Assembly: GCA_002105175.1 (NCBI GenBank)
Contig: MCGE01000002.1
Coordinates: forward strand, 1,674,001-1,738,000
DNA length: 64,000 bases
Reading direction: 5' to 3'
Origin: Absidia repens
Taxonomy: Eukaryota; Mucoromycota; Mucoromycetes; Mucorales; Cunninghamellaceae
The number at the start of each line of letters is the position of its first letter. Position 1 is the first letter of the stretch. Below, in pieces: positions 40,463-51,900 of this stretch. The translations under genes were made by a program, and so were the position numbers. The notes under the pieces are model-generated. The model was not told where the DNA came from and ran no database searches. It saw nothing but the letters and a program-made list of their open reading frames with translations.

Positions 40463-41023
40463 TTATACATTTAATGTTTCTTTAAAAATTGAATGATAAG
40501 CTTGAAACAGTGGGATATCATCATCATCATCATCCGCTCCATCATCCCCTTCATAACAATACTGGGCCAAGTAAAGGAAGTTCCGATCGACATCAGTTTT
40601 ACGCCTTTCTGCTAGTACCGATTTCAATTCTGGATCTTGACATAGAATGCGGTTTTTATAGTTCTCAGCAGCTGACAAACATTGATGCAAACCATTGACT
40701 TTTGGTTCTTGTAATATACCTATAGGCTGCATATCTTCATCATCCCGATTGATATCTTCATCGATTGGAAGGCTGATATTTTGTTGACTGGTCCGTTTTT
40801 TGTTTCGCTCTGAATAATGAAGTAGATATCTTCCTAGTGGAATGTTATCACCATCATCATCATTATTTCTATCTTCTTCCATACTTAATTTATTGCTTGT
40901 TTGCTGTAATTTTACTGTTTTTAGTTTTGAAATGTTAGAGTAGCTTGATGTATTTTGAAGCATGTCATCGAAAATTGATGATGATCCATTGTCTTCTAGC
41001 AATTGAATATCTTGCAATGTCAT
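40463..41023 (-). CDS. Hypothetical acidic protein, 186 residues
   Basis: Single-exon open frame beginning MTLQDIQLLEDNGSSS. It is rich in Asp/Glu/Asn with two near-similar segments ending DDDxIPLGRYL and DDDIPLFQAYH, i.e. two acidic-IPL-aromatic motifs that may be short linear binding sites. No known domain recognised, no signal peptide or membrane segment. Codon use and composition look coding rather than spacer. It lies convergent to SAR1 (212 bp between stops). Function unknown. Confidence 0.6.
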   Translation of the reverse strand: MTLQDIQLLEDNGSSSIFDDMLQNTSSYSNISKLKTVKLQQTSNKLSMEEDRNNDDDGDNIPLGRYLLHYSERNKKRTSQQNISLPIDEDINRDDEDMQPIGILQEPKVNGLHQCLSAAENYKNRILCQDPELKSVLAERRKTDVDRNFLYLAQYCYEGDDGADDDDDDIPLFQAYHSIFKETLNV

Positions 41024-41043
41024 TGTTCAATAAAAATAACTAT

Positions 41044-41053
<10 letters not shown>

Positions 41054-41090
<37 letters not shown>
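41054..41090. repeat. Poly(A) homopolymer, about 37 nt, preceded by (CA)n
   Basis: Lies immediately upstream of the acidic orphan's start codon and downstream of the Mn-SOD stop. Confidence 0.9.
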
Positions 41091-41092
<2 letters not shown>

Positions 41093-41286
41093 AACGCTTT
41101 TATCGTTTAATGAAGTTATCTTTATTTTGATTTTGATAAAAAGGAGAAACATATACTAATGAGGTCAATAAACAAAACAAAAGTAAAATAGAGTGGAGTC
41201 GAAGATATTCAAGAGGAGGGGAATAAACTAGTGATCAAATCTAAACTAACCACGGATAATGCATCCACACCATCCGTCCCACATAT

Positions 41287-42281
41287 TTAAGCCTTGGAGA
41301 GACGTTCGGCAACAGTTTCCCAGTTGATGACATTCCAAATAGCATTCATGTAATCGGGGCGCACATTCTTATATTGCAAGTAGTAAGCCTAAAACCAATA
41401 ATAATAAAGATCAGTATCATCTACTCAGAACGAATGGGAATTATTTGCTTACATGTTCCCAAACATCAACACCCAAGAGAGGAGTCAAATCTAAGGACAT
41501 AAATCCAAGACAGTTTTCCCAAGTTAGTCTCCATCATTGATTTAACTCTACAAAAACTTACGGAGCAAAGGGTCTTGGTTGCTAGTGGTGGCAATTTCAA
41601 GTCGTTTGGCTTGCTTATTGAGGCCCTAAAAGATATATATATATAGAACGTCAATATTAGTACTGCAAGTATATATCATCAAATTCATTCCAGGTCATAC
41701 CAGCCAAGCCCAACCAGATCCTATAATGATACAGATAAAAACATGTGAGTTGTTGTGAAGAATGATATATTTGCACCTAGTGTTCATCACAATCAAAGCC
41801 CTTTAGATATAAATACGAATATTCACCTTGGACACCAACGGCAGCGGCATTGAATTGTTTTTGAAATTCTTCAAAGGAACCATATTGCTTGTTGATAGCT
41901 TCAGCAAGAGCACCAGTAGGAGTAGCGGAGCCTTGACCTTGAGGGGCCAAGTTAGTCCAGAACAAGCAGTGATTGATGTGACCTAACGACAAAAGATATT
42001 ACCCCATCAGTTAAGCACGCACTCATACATACTGGCTCTTGCTATTAACTTACCACCACCATTGAACTTGACGGCATTCTGAAGACGCAATTGTTCAGTC
42101 AATTCATTGGCCTTGAAAGAGTTTTCAAGTTGTTCTTCAGCGGCATTGTAGTTGTTGACATAGGTGTTGTGATGCTTCTTGTGATGGATTTCCATGATTT
42201 CGCCACTAATATGGGGTTCAAGAGCCTACATGCATACATATTGATTATATATAAAGAAACAAGAAGATAGTATAAGCATTC

Positions 42282-42314
<33 letters not shown>

Positions 42315-42470
42315 TTTTGGTGAAGGCAGGGGTATGTTGTTTAAAAAAAAACCTACATCATATGCATAAGGAAGATCAGGCAAAGTAACCTTGGTGCGAA
42401 CAGCAGAGAGAGATCCCACGATAGGTTTAAAAGAGGTGGTCTTGAATGCACGAGAAGCGATAGACAACAT
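41287..42470 (-). CDS. SOD2: Mitochondrial manganese superoxide dismutase
   Basis: Seven exons (42470-42357, 42225-42054, 41982-41827, 41720-41701, 41625-41562, 41490-41453, 41388-41287) give 221 residues, the expected size. The enzyme dismutates superoxide in the matrix. A presequence ([15 protein letters not shown]) is followed by [21 protein letters not shown] with the first metal His, [14 protein letters not shown] with the second, and DVWEHAYYLQY with the Asp and His ligands; [11 protein letters not shown] and GSGWAWL are family blocks. The fourth exon is only 20 nt and the sixth 38 nt; both are required for the frame and supply GSGWAWL and [12 protein letters not shown]. Divergent from APS kinase. 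An (AT)n run lies in the first intron (about 42283-42308). Confidence 0.95.
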
Positions 42471-43228
42471 GATTTTATTGTAAGATAAGGGAAAGAAAAA
42501 GACGAGTAAAATATAAAGTCGCGTTTATTTTTCTGCGGAAGCTGAGATTAAACATAGGCTCCCCAATAGCCCCAGTATTGACCCCTTTTTCTGCCACATG
42601 CAAGGGTAGTCAAAGATTTGACATTAAAAAATCGAACACTATTTACTGATATCATACTTCCTATTGTTTTCACATTATACTGTACAGTAGATAAAATTGG
42701 TAACGTCAAGCCTAGGACTTACAAATCGAAACGAGCAAAAGAATTTCCGAAAATACTACAGTACACTGTATCATTAATTACACACTGATACGATAATTAA
42801 GAAAAACAGGATTCATGTTCTGTACTGCAGTAATATACAAGAAAAATGGCTCACTACTGTTCGTGAATGTATTTTACTGCCACATACTGTAGGAGGTAGT
42901 ACAAGTCAGACAAGAACCCCGGAGTGAGAAATCATTTCTTTGGTTCAAGTGAATGATGACTTTGATCATCTCTGAATTTAGGCAACTATTATTTTCATTT
43001 TCATCACCACTCTCCTCCAAGAACAAAGGTCAAATGCAGTTTGGTAATTGCGACATTGCCTGAGCTTCCAATAGGAATAACCCAATCCAAGGATTTTATA
43101 TCTCCGCAAAAATAGTTGCCCATCTTTTTTTTTATTATTATTCTTATTCTCTTGAGTTCTTTTTTCTTTTGTCTTCTTCTTTTCTATCTTCTATCCTTTT
43201 TGTATATTTATAACTTTAATAATCAACA
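42471..43228. promoter_or_regulatory. Shared divergent promoter of SOD2 and MET14
   Basis: 758 bp between start codons, with several TACTGTA/TACAGTA words (about 42678, 42769, 42823, 42884) and a T/C-rich leader before the APS kinase start. No gene seen. Confidence 0.4.
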
Positions 43229-44065
43229 ATGTCCACTAACATTACTTGGCATGCTGGGTCTGTGTCTTTAACCGAAAGACAAGAACTATTGAAACAAAAG
43301 GTAAGAAACTAATACGCTTACAAAAGACCCCTTTTTCCCAGGAACATAAGCCGAACTTGGACCCTGTTACTGACAACTTTATTGTCTTCTGTATAGGGTT
43401 TGACTATCTGGTTCACTGGTCTCTCTGCTTCCGGAAAGTCAACTTTGGCCACTGCGCTTGAACAAACTTTGCTTCACTCTGGCATTATCAGCTACCGTCT
43501 TGATGGGGACAATATTCGTTTTGGTTTGAACAAGAACCTTGGTTTCGGCCCTGATGATCGTACCGAAAACATCCGTCGTATTTCTGAAGTATGTATTATT
43601 AGCTAATAGATGAAATAATGTGTAGTTAAGAGATGGGTGAATTTTGAAATTTCGAGCTTATAGACGACTCTTGTCCTAACAATCATTTATATACACATAT
43701 AGGTTGCGAAATTATTTGCCGACTCCACTGTCATTGCCATCACTGCCTTTATCAGTCCCTACCGCCAAGACCGCGATACTGCTCGTCAACTCCATCAAGA
43801 AGCTGGTATTCCTTTCATTGAAGTCTTTGCTGATGCACCATTGAGTGTTGTAGAACAACGGGATCCTAAAGGCTTATATAAGAAGGCCAAGGCTGGTGAA
43901 ATCAAGGAATTTACTGGTATCTCTGCTCCCTATGAAGCTCCTGAAAAGGCCGAAATCCATATCAAGACTGATCAATTATCCGTTGAAGAAGGCGTCCAAG
44001 CTGTCATTACTTACCTTGTGGACCAAGGTTACATTGCTGCCAACAAGATCAAACAACAACAATAA
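43229..44065 (+). CDS. MET14: Adenylyl-sulfate (APS) kinase
   Basis: Exons 43229-43300, 43397-43588 and 43703-44065 encode 208 residues, matching fungal Met14 (about 202-211). The enzyme phosphorylates adenylyl sulfate with ATP to PAPS, the second step of sulphate assimilation. Seen: P-loop [27 protein letters not shown] (APS-binding and mobile-lid region), [20 protein letters not shown] and [23 protein letters not shown], all standard. All introns are at codon boundaries. 3' flank has AATAAAAAAAA near 44202. Confidence 0.97.
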
Positions 44066-44506
44066 ATTATTTAGACGATAAGATAATATAATGTATATAT
44101 ATGTAAGTATGTATCATTTATTAGTAGTTTAGTATCTAGTATAGTTTTATATGAACAACCCCTACCTTCCCACCCCTTTTTGTACGATATCACCAAATAT
44201 TTTAATAAAAAAAATTTTTGATTGGAATATGATCCTGTTATTTTTTGTTTGCTTTACTTTTTGATAATTTTATCATGTCGCTAGTAATTGTTGCACACTT
44301 CACCCAAAACAATATATAGTACTGTACTGTGCAGAACTGCACAACACAGCGACCAACTCTGCTCGTACATGATCTTTTGAAAAAATAGGCTTTTTTGATC
44401 CCGATTTCCGACAATAGAAATGCGGGCGCAGTCGGTGATTAAAACAGCGAAATCCTGTATTGGAATCAAGTCAGATATTATTTCTTTATTTTTTTATTCT
44501 TAACGC
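44066..44506. other. Intergenic with a transposon-end-like patch
   Basis: 44318-44420 contains TAGTACTGTACTGTGCAG followed by GATCCCGATTTCCGACA, words loosely like the ends of the Tc1/mariner relic at 53.2-54.7 kb. No coding content. Confidence 0.35.
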
Positions 44507-45549
44507 ATGGCTGCGACAACAACTAGCTTGACTGAGTATACTGAGGACCCGAATTTAGAGCAAAGAAAATCATGGGAATTGTAAGTAATGAAAGAAGGAT
44601 ACATTAAACTATCAAGAAAACTAACTATTTTTTTCATATAGGCTTCAGGAAGAACTACGCGACAAAATTATTCAAGATGACCAAGTGGATTTTGATACAG
44701 TGACTCTTGAAGGATTACAATATATCGGTGGCGTAGATCTCAGTTTTCCAAGCGATGACAATGAACATGCGGTTGCTTGTCTCGTTATTATGAAATATCC
44801 TTCCATGGAGGTAAGTGGAAGCTGGCTGCTACAAGCAAATGGACATAATTTGATTCATGTTTGTTCAACACATATGCTTTATCTTGATGAGTAGGTCGTA
44901 TATACAGACTTTTTGGAAACAAAACTTTATTTACCCTATATTGCTGGCTTTCTTGCTTTTCGAGAGGTGGAGCCTCTGCAAAAGTTACTAAAGAAACTCA
45001 GGCTCAGTGAACCTCAACTATACCCTCAAATTCTCCTTGTCGATGGTAAGTCCATTTCCTTCCCCTCCCTGCGGTATATATATTTGTTTATTTTGGACGT
45101 CTGATTTTCATTTTTTTGGAACTCTGTTTTATTATTTGCTTGTGTTAGGTAATGGTAAATTACACCCTCGAACTTGTGGTATTGCATGTCACTTGGGCGT
45201 CGTGGCAAACATACCAACCATCGGTATTGGCAAAAACTTTTTGGTTATTGAAGATGGACCCACATTACAAATGCAGTATGTCAAGTCTCAAGCAAAAACA
45301 CACTTGTTGAAACGTGGCGATGTATGGCGACTTCAAGGCACATCAGGCATCATATATGGGGCAGCAGTACGAACAGCAGATGCGGCACCTAACCCTATCT
45401 TTATCAGTCAAGGGCATCGGATATCTTTGGATTCGGCCATCCTCGTTACTTTGGCTTCGTGCCACTATAGAATTCCTGAACCCATTCGTCGTGCCGATCA
45501 AGATAGCAGGAAGTACATTCGATCTCAGAAAAATATGGACATAAATTAG
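44507..45549 (+). CDS. Endonuclease V (inosine-specific endoribonuclease/deoxyribonuclease)
   Basis: Exons 44507-44580, 44642-44810, 44895-45045 and 45149-45549 give 264 residues, typical for eukaryotic EndoV. It cuts nucleic acid near deaminated adenosine (inosine). The first catalytic Asp is in IGGVDLSF, a conserved Glu in FLAFREVEP, the second Asp in ILLVDGNGKLHPR, and the H of GIACHLGV; GIGKN and YGAAVRT follow. All expected residues are present. The C-terminal 30 residues are basic and not conserved. The second intron's acceptor is GATGAGTAG at 44894, which restores VVYTDF. Confidence 0.93.
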
Positions 45550-46788
45550 ATTATATTCCCTTTATCCCTTCCATTCACGTAGTTTAGAGTCATTAGTATA
45601 GAGACTCTGTATTCCATGTCTGTGCATACATAATAAATAAAATCTGAAATATTTGAATTTCCCTTTTTGTTGTTGGTTTTTTCGGGGGAGGCTGTGTCTG
45701 GGTAGATGGGATTGTGATAATGATGACCAACTTTATTTAGATAGCTTTAAAAATGAATATAATATGTATACCGTATACTACAAGGTGACTTTGCTGATTA
45801 TTTGAAAAGGCAATGACTGAACAACGATGAAAAATTGAGAATGTGGGATAAGGCGCTCAATGATAACGTGCAGAAAGACGAAGTTGCGACAAATACTCAA
45901 TTTAGGAGTTGGAATTCTTTGTTGAAGCATTCTTTGATAAGAAAGATGAAATCTGCGCTTTATACTCAAAGCATATGGATTGACAACCAAAGTGAAAATT
46001 TATCACAAGGTACATTACGTATCGAAGGCTGACCAGACAGATATTCTCGGTAAAGTAGGAGCAGAGTCAGGAATAGAATGGAGGGATTTTCGAAGCAAGG
46101 ATTACAACGGATCATTACCCACTTTTCTTAAAACTATATCATCTGCGTCAATTGAAAAGAATATCACCGAATGCATTGAATAGTTTTAATAAAGTATCAA
46201 TTACATCATAGTAGTACTATTAGTTAATTAATTAATAAATAAATAGCGTTATTGGTAGTTACGGTATTGTACCTTACTTTTTGTTTTTACATATCAATAA
46301 GATACCGTTCATCTTTTTTTTTTTTCAATTTGCTCTCTTATACAGTTTGTTAGCAATTTTGATACATTTTTTGTGAGTTTTTATTTGACATAACTTGTAG
46401 CGTATAGCTTGGGTATGGAGTAAGTTCTTTGATTTCAGAAATAAGAAGCATTGATAGGCAGGTACAAACGTCTCTGGAGAGATAGCTCTTTACATCACAT
46501 AAAAAACATTGCATGGTACGCTATAAACTATTGAGGGTATTCAGTGAAGATATATATAGTAATTCTCTTATTGTAGGATAAACACTAATAACAAACTAAG
46601 AGGGTGAGCAATTCTATGTAGAGTGAGTGACAAGTTATTCTAAATAACAGGAGTGTGTGAAGTCATTGTGGAAGATGCGTGAATTTTTCTATCATGAGAA
46701 GATAACTACCATGTTGAGCATGTTGGATGGTATTGATATTGTAAATGTATCCACCAAATAAAAAGCGCTACTGTGAGACAAAAAAAAC
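45550..46788. other. Intergenic with weak ORF relics
   Basis: Two overlapping open frames, 45835-46032 and 45980-46183 (+), look mildly protein-like (KVHYVSKADQTDILG, FLKTISSASIEKN) but overlap in different frames and match no family known to me. They may be the remains of one gene with a frameshift. The rest is AT-rich spacer. Confidence 0.3.
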
Positions 46789-47480
46789 TTTTCCAATTCC
46801 GCCCACGTGAAATGTTTATTTTTCCTTTCCCGCCTTTTTTATTTTTTCGGCTCTCTTATTTTTTTTCCTTTCATTTTTTCTTCACCATTCGACTTCGCTG
46901 GGCTTATGGCATCTTAGAATAGTATCAGCACTAGTTTTGAAGGGTTTTCAAAGCAGGGATTACAAAATGCATGGGGAAACCCTTTCATTTGGATTTAGGA
47001 TTTAGAATCACCATTAGCTGGCTTCATTAGTTTATTTAGTATTAGTTTGTCACAGTCCGTATCTACATCTGAATAAATATATTTCTTTTCATATGCTTTA
47101 TGCTTCAATGAAAAATGTCCCATTATTCTCTCTCATGTCTTTACAAAGGATTCCTTTTACATGCTGGAATAAAAGGTCTCTCATTCCTTGTACTGTACTG
47201 TACTGTACAGTACAACAAATCCCTTTTTATCTTAATTGCTCTACTCTTTCTCCCAAATCTTGTATAATATATTCAAGTTTTTACCACCAACTCTTTAGAT
47301 TAGAGCTGCCATTTTTTGACCCCATTATTCTCATTCATGCCTTGTATCATAGAGCTCTTGTAAGCACCGTCCTTTTAGTTCAAAGTTTTATTGAAATGGT
47401 ATACACTATAAAAAAATTATTATGGAATAGGCAAGACACGAACGACTATGCTATTCCAAGTTGGTAGAGAGCAAGGATGG
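46789..47480 (+). repeat. Dispersed hairpin-repeat family, copy C
   Basis: CACGTG at 46804-46809 in CCGCCCACGTGAAAT, then a CT/T-rich tract, TTCACCATTCGACTT, a diverged core start (TAGTATCAGCACTAG) and the hairpin at 46939-46986 (GAAGGGTTTTC / GGAAACCCTTTC). AATAAA is at 47072. The tail with CATGTCTT words contains a TACTGTACTGTACTGTAC run near 47194 and lacks the TGACCCA block of the other copies. Confidence 0.72.
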
Positions 47481-47890
47481 CAGTTGGGGTAGTGAGGTTG
47501 GATGAGATTGGGATGGAACAAAAAAAATCTTGCCTCATGGAACACTAGGATGATGATAATTGGGATGGGACTGGAATCGCACAGACAAAAATGCCATAAC
47601 AAACAGCGATGAGGCTTGGGACAGTGGGGTGAGATGGGATGGGTGCGACAATAGGATGGAATAAAATATCATCCGTACTATTGATATTTGATGAGCCTTT
47701 GGTTTTATAAATAATAGAAACGTATGATGTAAATAGAAAATAATCTAACTGAGAATCGTGCAGTTGATTGTATAGGGAATAGCCATGGTTTAGACTTTTT
47801 TTTTGTTCCTGAAGAAGACGAAACAAAGTCCGATCTCGTTCAGCAGGCGGAATGCGTTGTACCCACATCAGATCACAAAAGGCCTAAAAA
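47420..47890 (-). pseudogene. Unidentified partial coding sequence
   Basis: A minus-strand open stretch preceded by a TTTTTAG acceptor at about 47884 gives AFCDLMWVQRIPPAERDR and LLQEQKKSLNHGYSLYNQLH before it runs into low-quality sequence. The first 65 residues look like real protein, the rest does not. No intact upstream exon found. Probably a gene fragment. Confidence 0.3.
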
Positions 47891-48221
47891 TAGAGGCAAT
47901 TAATAAAAAACCAGCCATTTTGCGTTGACCCCCTTTAATTTTGCTTTTTTTGTTTTATCATTTTGCGTGCGTCAAATTCCTTTACGGCGTTTCCTTATTC
48001 TTTCCCTTCCATTCTTTTATCCATACCTTGCACTTGTCTTTTTCAGTTCCCAAATAAAAGACTTGTCAGTTACCTTTTTTTTTTTACTTCCCTTCATTTG
48101 ACAGCCTGCCCTCTTTCCCCATTCCGCTTCCTTCCCCATTCCGCTTCCTTCCCTATTTCGTTTTGCGTCTAGTTTGCCTCTACTTAACTCTTCATCTCAG
48201 CATCATCATCATCAACGAACA
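47891..48221. promoter_or_regulatory. Promoter/leader of the small membrane protein gene
   Basis: Pyrimidine-rich leader with a twofold TTCCCCATTCCGCTTCC repeat at about 48116-48150, then a (CAT)n run just before the start codon. No gene. Confidence 0.45.
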
Positions 48222-48641
48222 ATGTATCATTCCACTCTCGCTGTATTATTACTACTATTTGAGGTCATCCATGCCCAAACCCTCGATACTCCCGGGACTG
48301 CCCCTGTCTCCACCACTGGATTCAATCCCAACGAAGATGCACCAGTCAACCATAATCAACAGAGCTGGATTCAACGCGATCATAACTATATCATTGTCAT
48401 TGTTGCTGTCTTTATTGTGGTCGGTTTGATCCTTTACTATATTGTCCGTAGCATGCGTGGTATGCGTCAACGATTGGTTTATGAAAATGAACAGCAATTG
48501 CATATGTTGAATCAAATGCAACCTCACCAGCCCTATCCGCCTATTGATGAACGACCCCCTGCTATGATGGATGGGTACAAATTTGATCAATATTCACAGA
48601 AACAGCAGCAACAACCCAATACCCATCATCACCGTTATTAG
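48222..48641 (+). CDS. Small single-pass membrane protein with signal peptide
   Basis: Single exon, 139 residues from the ATG at 48222. This start was chosen over an in-frame upstream ATG at 48174 because it begins directly with a signal peptide (MYHSTLAVLLLLFEVIHAQ). A short Thr/Asn-rich outer segment of about 40 residues is followed by one membrane helix (NYIIVIVAVFIVVGLILYYIV, about 56-76), a basic juxtamembrane stretch (RSMRGMRQR) and a Gln/Pro/His-rich inner tail of about 55 residues. The layout is that of a type I membrane protein. No domain recognised. It could be a receptor accessory or cell-wall sensor-like protein, but nothing in the sequence decides this. Confidence 0.72.
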   Translation: MYHSTLAVLLLLFEVIHAQTLDTPGTAPVSTTGFNPNEDAPVNHNQQSWIQRDHNYIIVIVAVFIVVGLILYYIVRSMRGMRQRLVYENEQQLHMLNQMQPHQPYPPIDERPPAMMDGYKFDQYSQKQQQQPNTHHHRY

Positions 48642-48911
48642 TATAGTTAATTTACCATTGTTTTTGCCTCATCATCCCTTACTATTTAGCAATAGATTCC
48701 CCACCCCATCATTCCTTTGCGCCCCTTTCGTTATCTCATGATTTTATACTGTTTTTTTTATTAAAATAAAGCTTTTGTTTGACTCATCATTTGTTTTTTC
48801 AAAAAAAAAAAAAAAAAAAAAAAAGTGTATAATCAAGAGCGATTTGAATATGATAGACAAATGTGTATTTTATTTGAAGGGTAAGCATAAGAAACTGTAA
48901 GACTACACTAG

Positions 48912-51900
48912 CTACATAACATCCATCCCATCATCCTGTACTTTGTCAATCCCAAGCAGCCGAACCGGTTTCAAGTATACAAGATCTAGAATGATAGCCA
49001 TACAAAGAAGGATGAGTACATAAAAAGGGTCCTGTTATCCGTGAATGTGTGTATTTTACCTTTCAAATGATTCACGCATTGTAAGCTAACTCCAGTATGA
49101 TCTAAATTAAGATTTGACAGGTTGACCATATCTAAAATAAAAAAAATAAAAAAAATAAAAAAAAGGTTGTTGAGCTGTTCATTGACAGTATATATTATAT
49201 TATATCCCTTCTTACTTGCTAAAGCCTTTACACCCAGGTCCGAGACATTTTCACAGTTTTGCAAGTTAAGTGTCCGGAGTTGAAGAGCATAGTTGGTTTC
49301 TTCAACGTTTCCCATTGCCTGTAAGCCTTCATTGCTAATCTTAGTCCGTCCAAGTGACAATGTGTTCAGCAATCGTAACCCTAAAACGAAGAATACACAT
49401 ACCGTTATATCTTCCGTTCTGCAATATAGTGATTTTTTTTTGTACCTTTGATTTGTGATAATCCAGCATCCGTCACATTAGTCTTGTCAAGATAAAGTTT
49501 TTCGAGCTCTTGTAATCCTGCCATACAAATAAATGAAAAATCAAATCAGTCACTCTTTTTATACCACATACCCATATACCCATATTTACCTTTCAATTGT
49601 GCAACGCCTTCATCAGTCACTTTGGTTCCCGATAAGCTAAGGTACTGTAATTGGGTCATTTTCGCAATATGTTGAGCACCGACGTCCGTAACTTGTAAGA
49701 ATCCCGTCAAGTCCAAATATCGCAAAGGGCAATCTATTTGCACACGAATACATTCAATAAGTGTTATGTCTACTACTTTCCTTTGTTTGGGGGGGGTACG
49801 GCTCTTACCTTTGAACCGGATCAATATATCGTCCAGATCATGTTCTCGGTCAGGAAATTGTATTATTTCAAGTTGATGCATGTCTAAAATAATAGATATA
49901 TGTATATTTCAGCTGACAGTCCGGTTACATGTGTTCTGTTTTTAACTTACTGTTAGCAAAACGAGCAAGTCCACGCGTGGTGATATTGGGGCATCCACCT
50001 AATTTCAGTTCCTTCAATTGCCCAAATCCAGCAATGAGTTGTACCAGGTCATTGTCCGTAATGTCAGTACGACATATATCAAGTAATGCCAAAGATTGAT
50101 TCAGTTGTCTCATATCCTTTGGTGCCACTTCTTGCTTTCCAATACACGTTCCACCCAGTGATAAATGTGCCAAGGCTGTGAAATCTAAACATATAAAAAT
50201 TAAAAAGGTTCTTCCATGTGAGTTCACATCAACATGAGAATAAGCATCTCCACTTTTTTGTTACCTTGGAGTGACGAGAATGTGCATGGCGATTTGATAC
50301 CCTTGCATCCTGTCAACAGTAAGGTTTCCAAATGTGGCTGGCAGTGTGTAGTTCTAGTAAACCATTGGAGTCCCGCATCGGTGATATGTGTTTTTGATAA
50401 ATTCAGATACACAAGTGAAGATAGTTCTAACAATGGAGAATAACGTAAGACTGGCTTCTTATATATATATATATATATATATAACAACTTACTTGTGATT
50501 GACTTCAACCCCTTATCCGTAATTTTACAATCGCTGACATCTAAATACTCGAGATACTTGAGACCTAAAAAAAAAGATCACAGAAAAAATATCAGCCTAT
50601 TTTTTGTTCTTATTTTCTGTATATTCCTTATATACCTTCCAAATATCGAATACCAGCATCAGTCATCAGATCACAGCCACGTAAAACAAGCTTTATCAGA
50701 GAATTTGCATGTGAGAGTTCCTCCAATAAGGAGTCTGTACCATAAACATAGGAGTCCAATGTCACATGCTGTAAATAACTACAATAAAATATTAAGGTGA
50801 GCCACTTGAAGCAAGTTATTGATAACTGTTATTGTTTTTCATTACCAATGACGCACCAGTCTAGATAAAGAGAGTCGATCCAATTTTCGGGTTGCCATCA
50901 ACCTACTTAAAAGTAAACTGGCCATATCGGGTGAAATGCATACCAAGTTTTTCAGTAGTCGTTGTGTGTCTTTGCTTGATGATGAAAGGATAGCTGAAGC
51001 AAGTGTACCCATAAAAAAAAGTCAAGATTAAAACGATTGATATTTGCACTGATATTTTTGTTGTTTGTTTTTGGTGTGTTTTGCTTTTTTACCTGCCACT
51101 TGGGAAAAGCATGTTTCTTTTAAAGATGTGACATCTTTGCTAATTTTGTTCTGATTTGCACCGCCGACACCATTGATGTTGCTGTCGTTATCTTTCAGTG
51201 AGGTCCTTCTTTGTTCAATAGCAGTGAGCATATTCTGACGGCGACTCGTTTCCACTGAATCTTCTTCCTCTAAATAACACATATATCAGTATATTGCAAC
51301 CTTCCGTTCCCCTAGTAAATCCTTCTTTACTGATTACCTTGCTGGCTTGTATTTTCGATCAATGCTGGAGCAATTGAAGCATCTTCTTCGTTTCCTAGCC
51401 GATGTCCCGGTCGTCCCCATGACCAGTTTGGATTGGTGACTCGATTCTGGCGAGCAAAAGGCAAGCGATCAGTATGTCGCCTTCTTGAGCGGTGAGGATC
51501 CGCTATAGGCTGCCGAATAAAATTGTCGTCTTCTTCATCTTCATCTTCGCTAGCTGAATATATTTCTTCATCACCGTCATCATTTTCATCCATTTCCATT
51601 GTTCCCAAAGGTGTCGCTGATATTGATGTTGATACCCGATTAATATTCAATGATACATTTGGCAGGAACCCTAGGATAAAAAATAAAAAAAACTAAGTAC
51701 ATTGAAAAAACAGGTATAAGAAGTGATGATTCTTACCAGCATCTTGTACAGAGATTTGACCTTCTTCAGGACCGAACGTTCGTCGAGGGAATGCCTATTA
51801 AAATAAATACAGACCGTGTTTAATATCCCTTGGTTTTATTTTCTGTATTGACCAAACGACTACCGATTTTTCCTACTTACTGATACCAGGCAAATATGTT

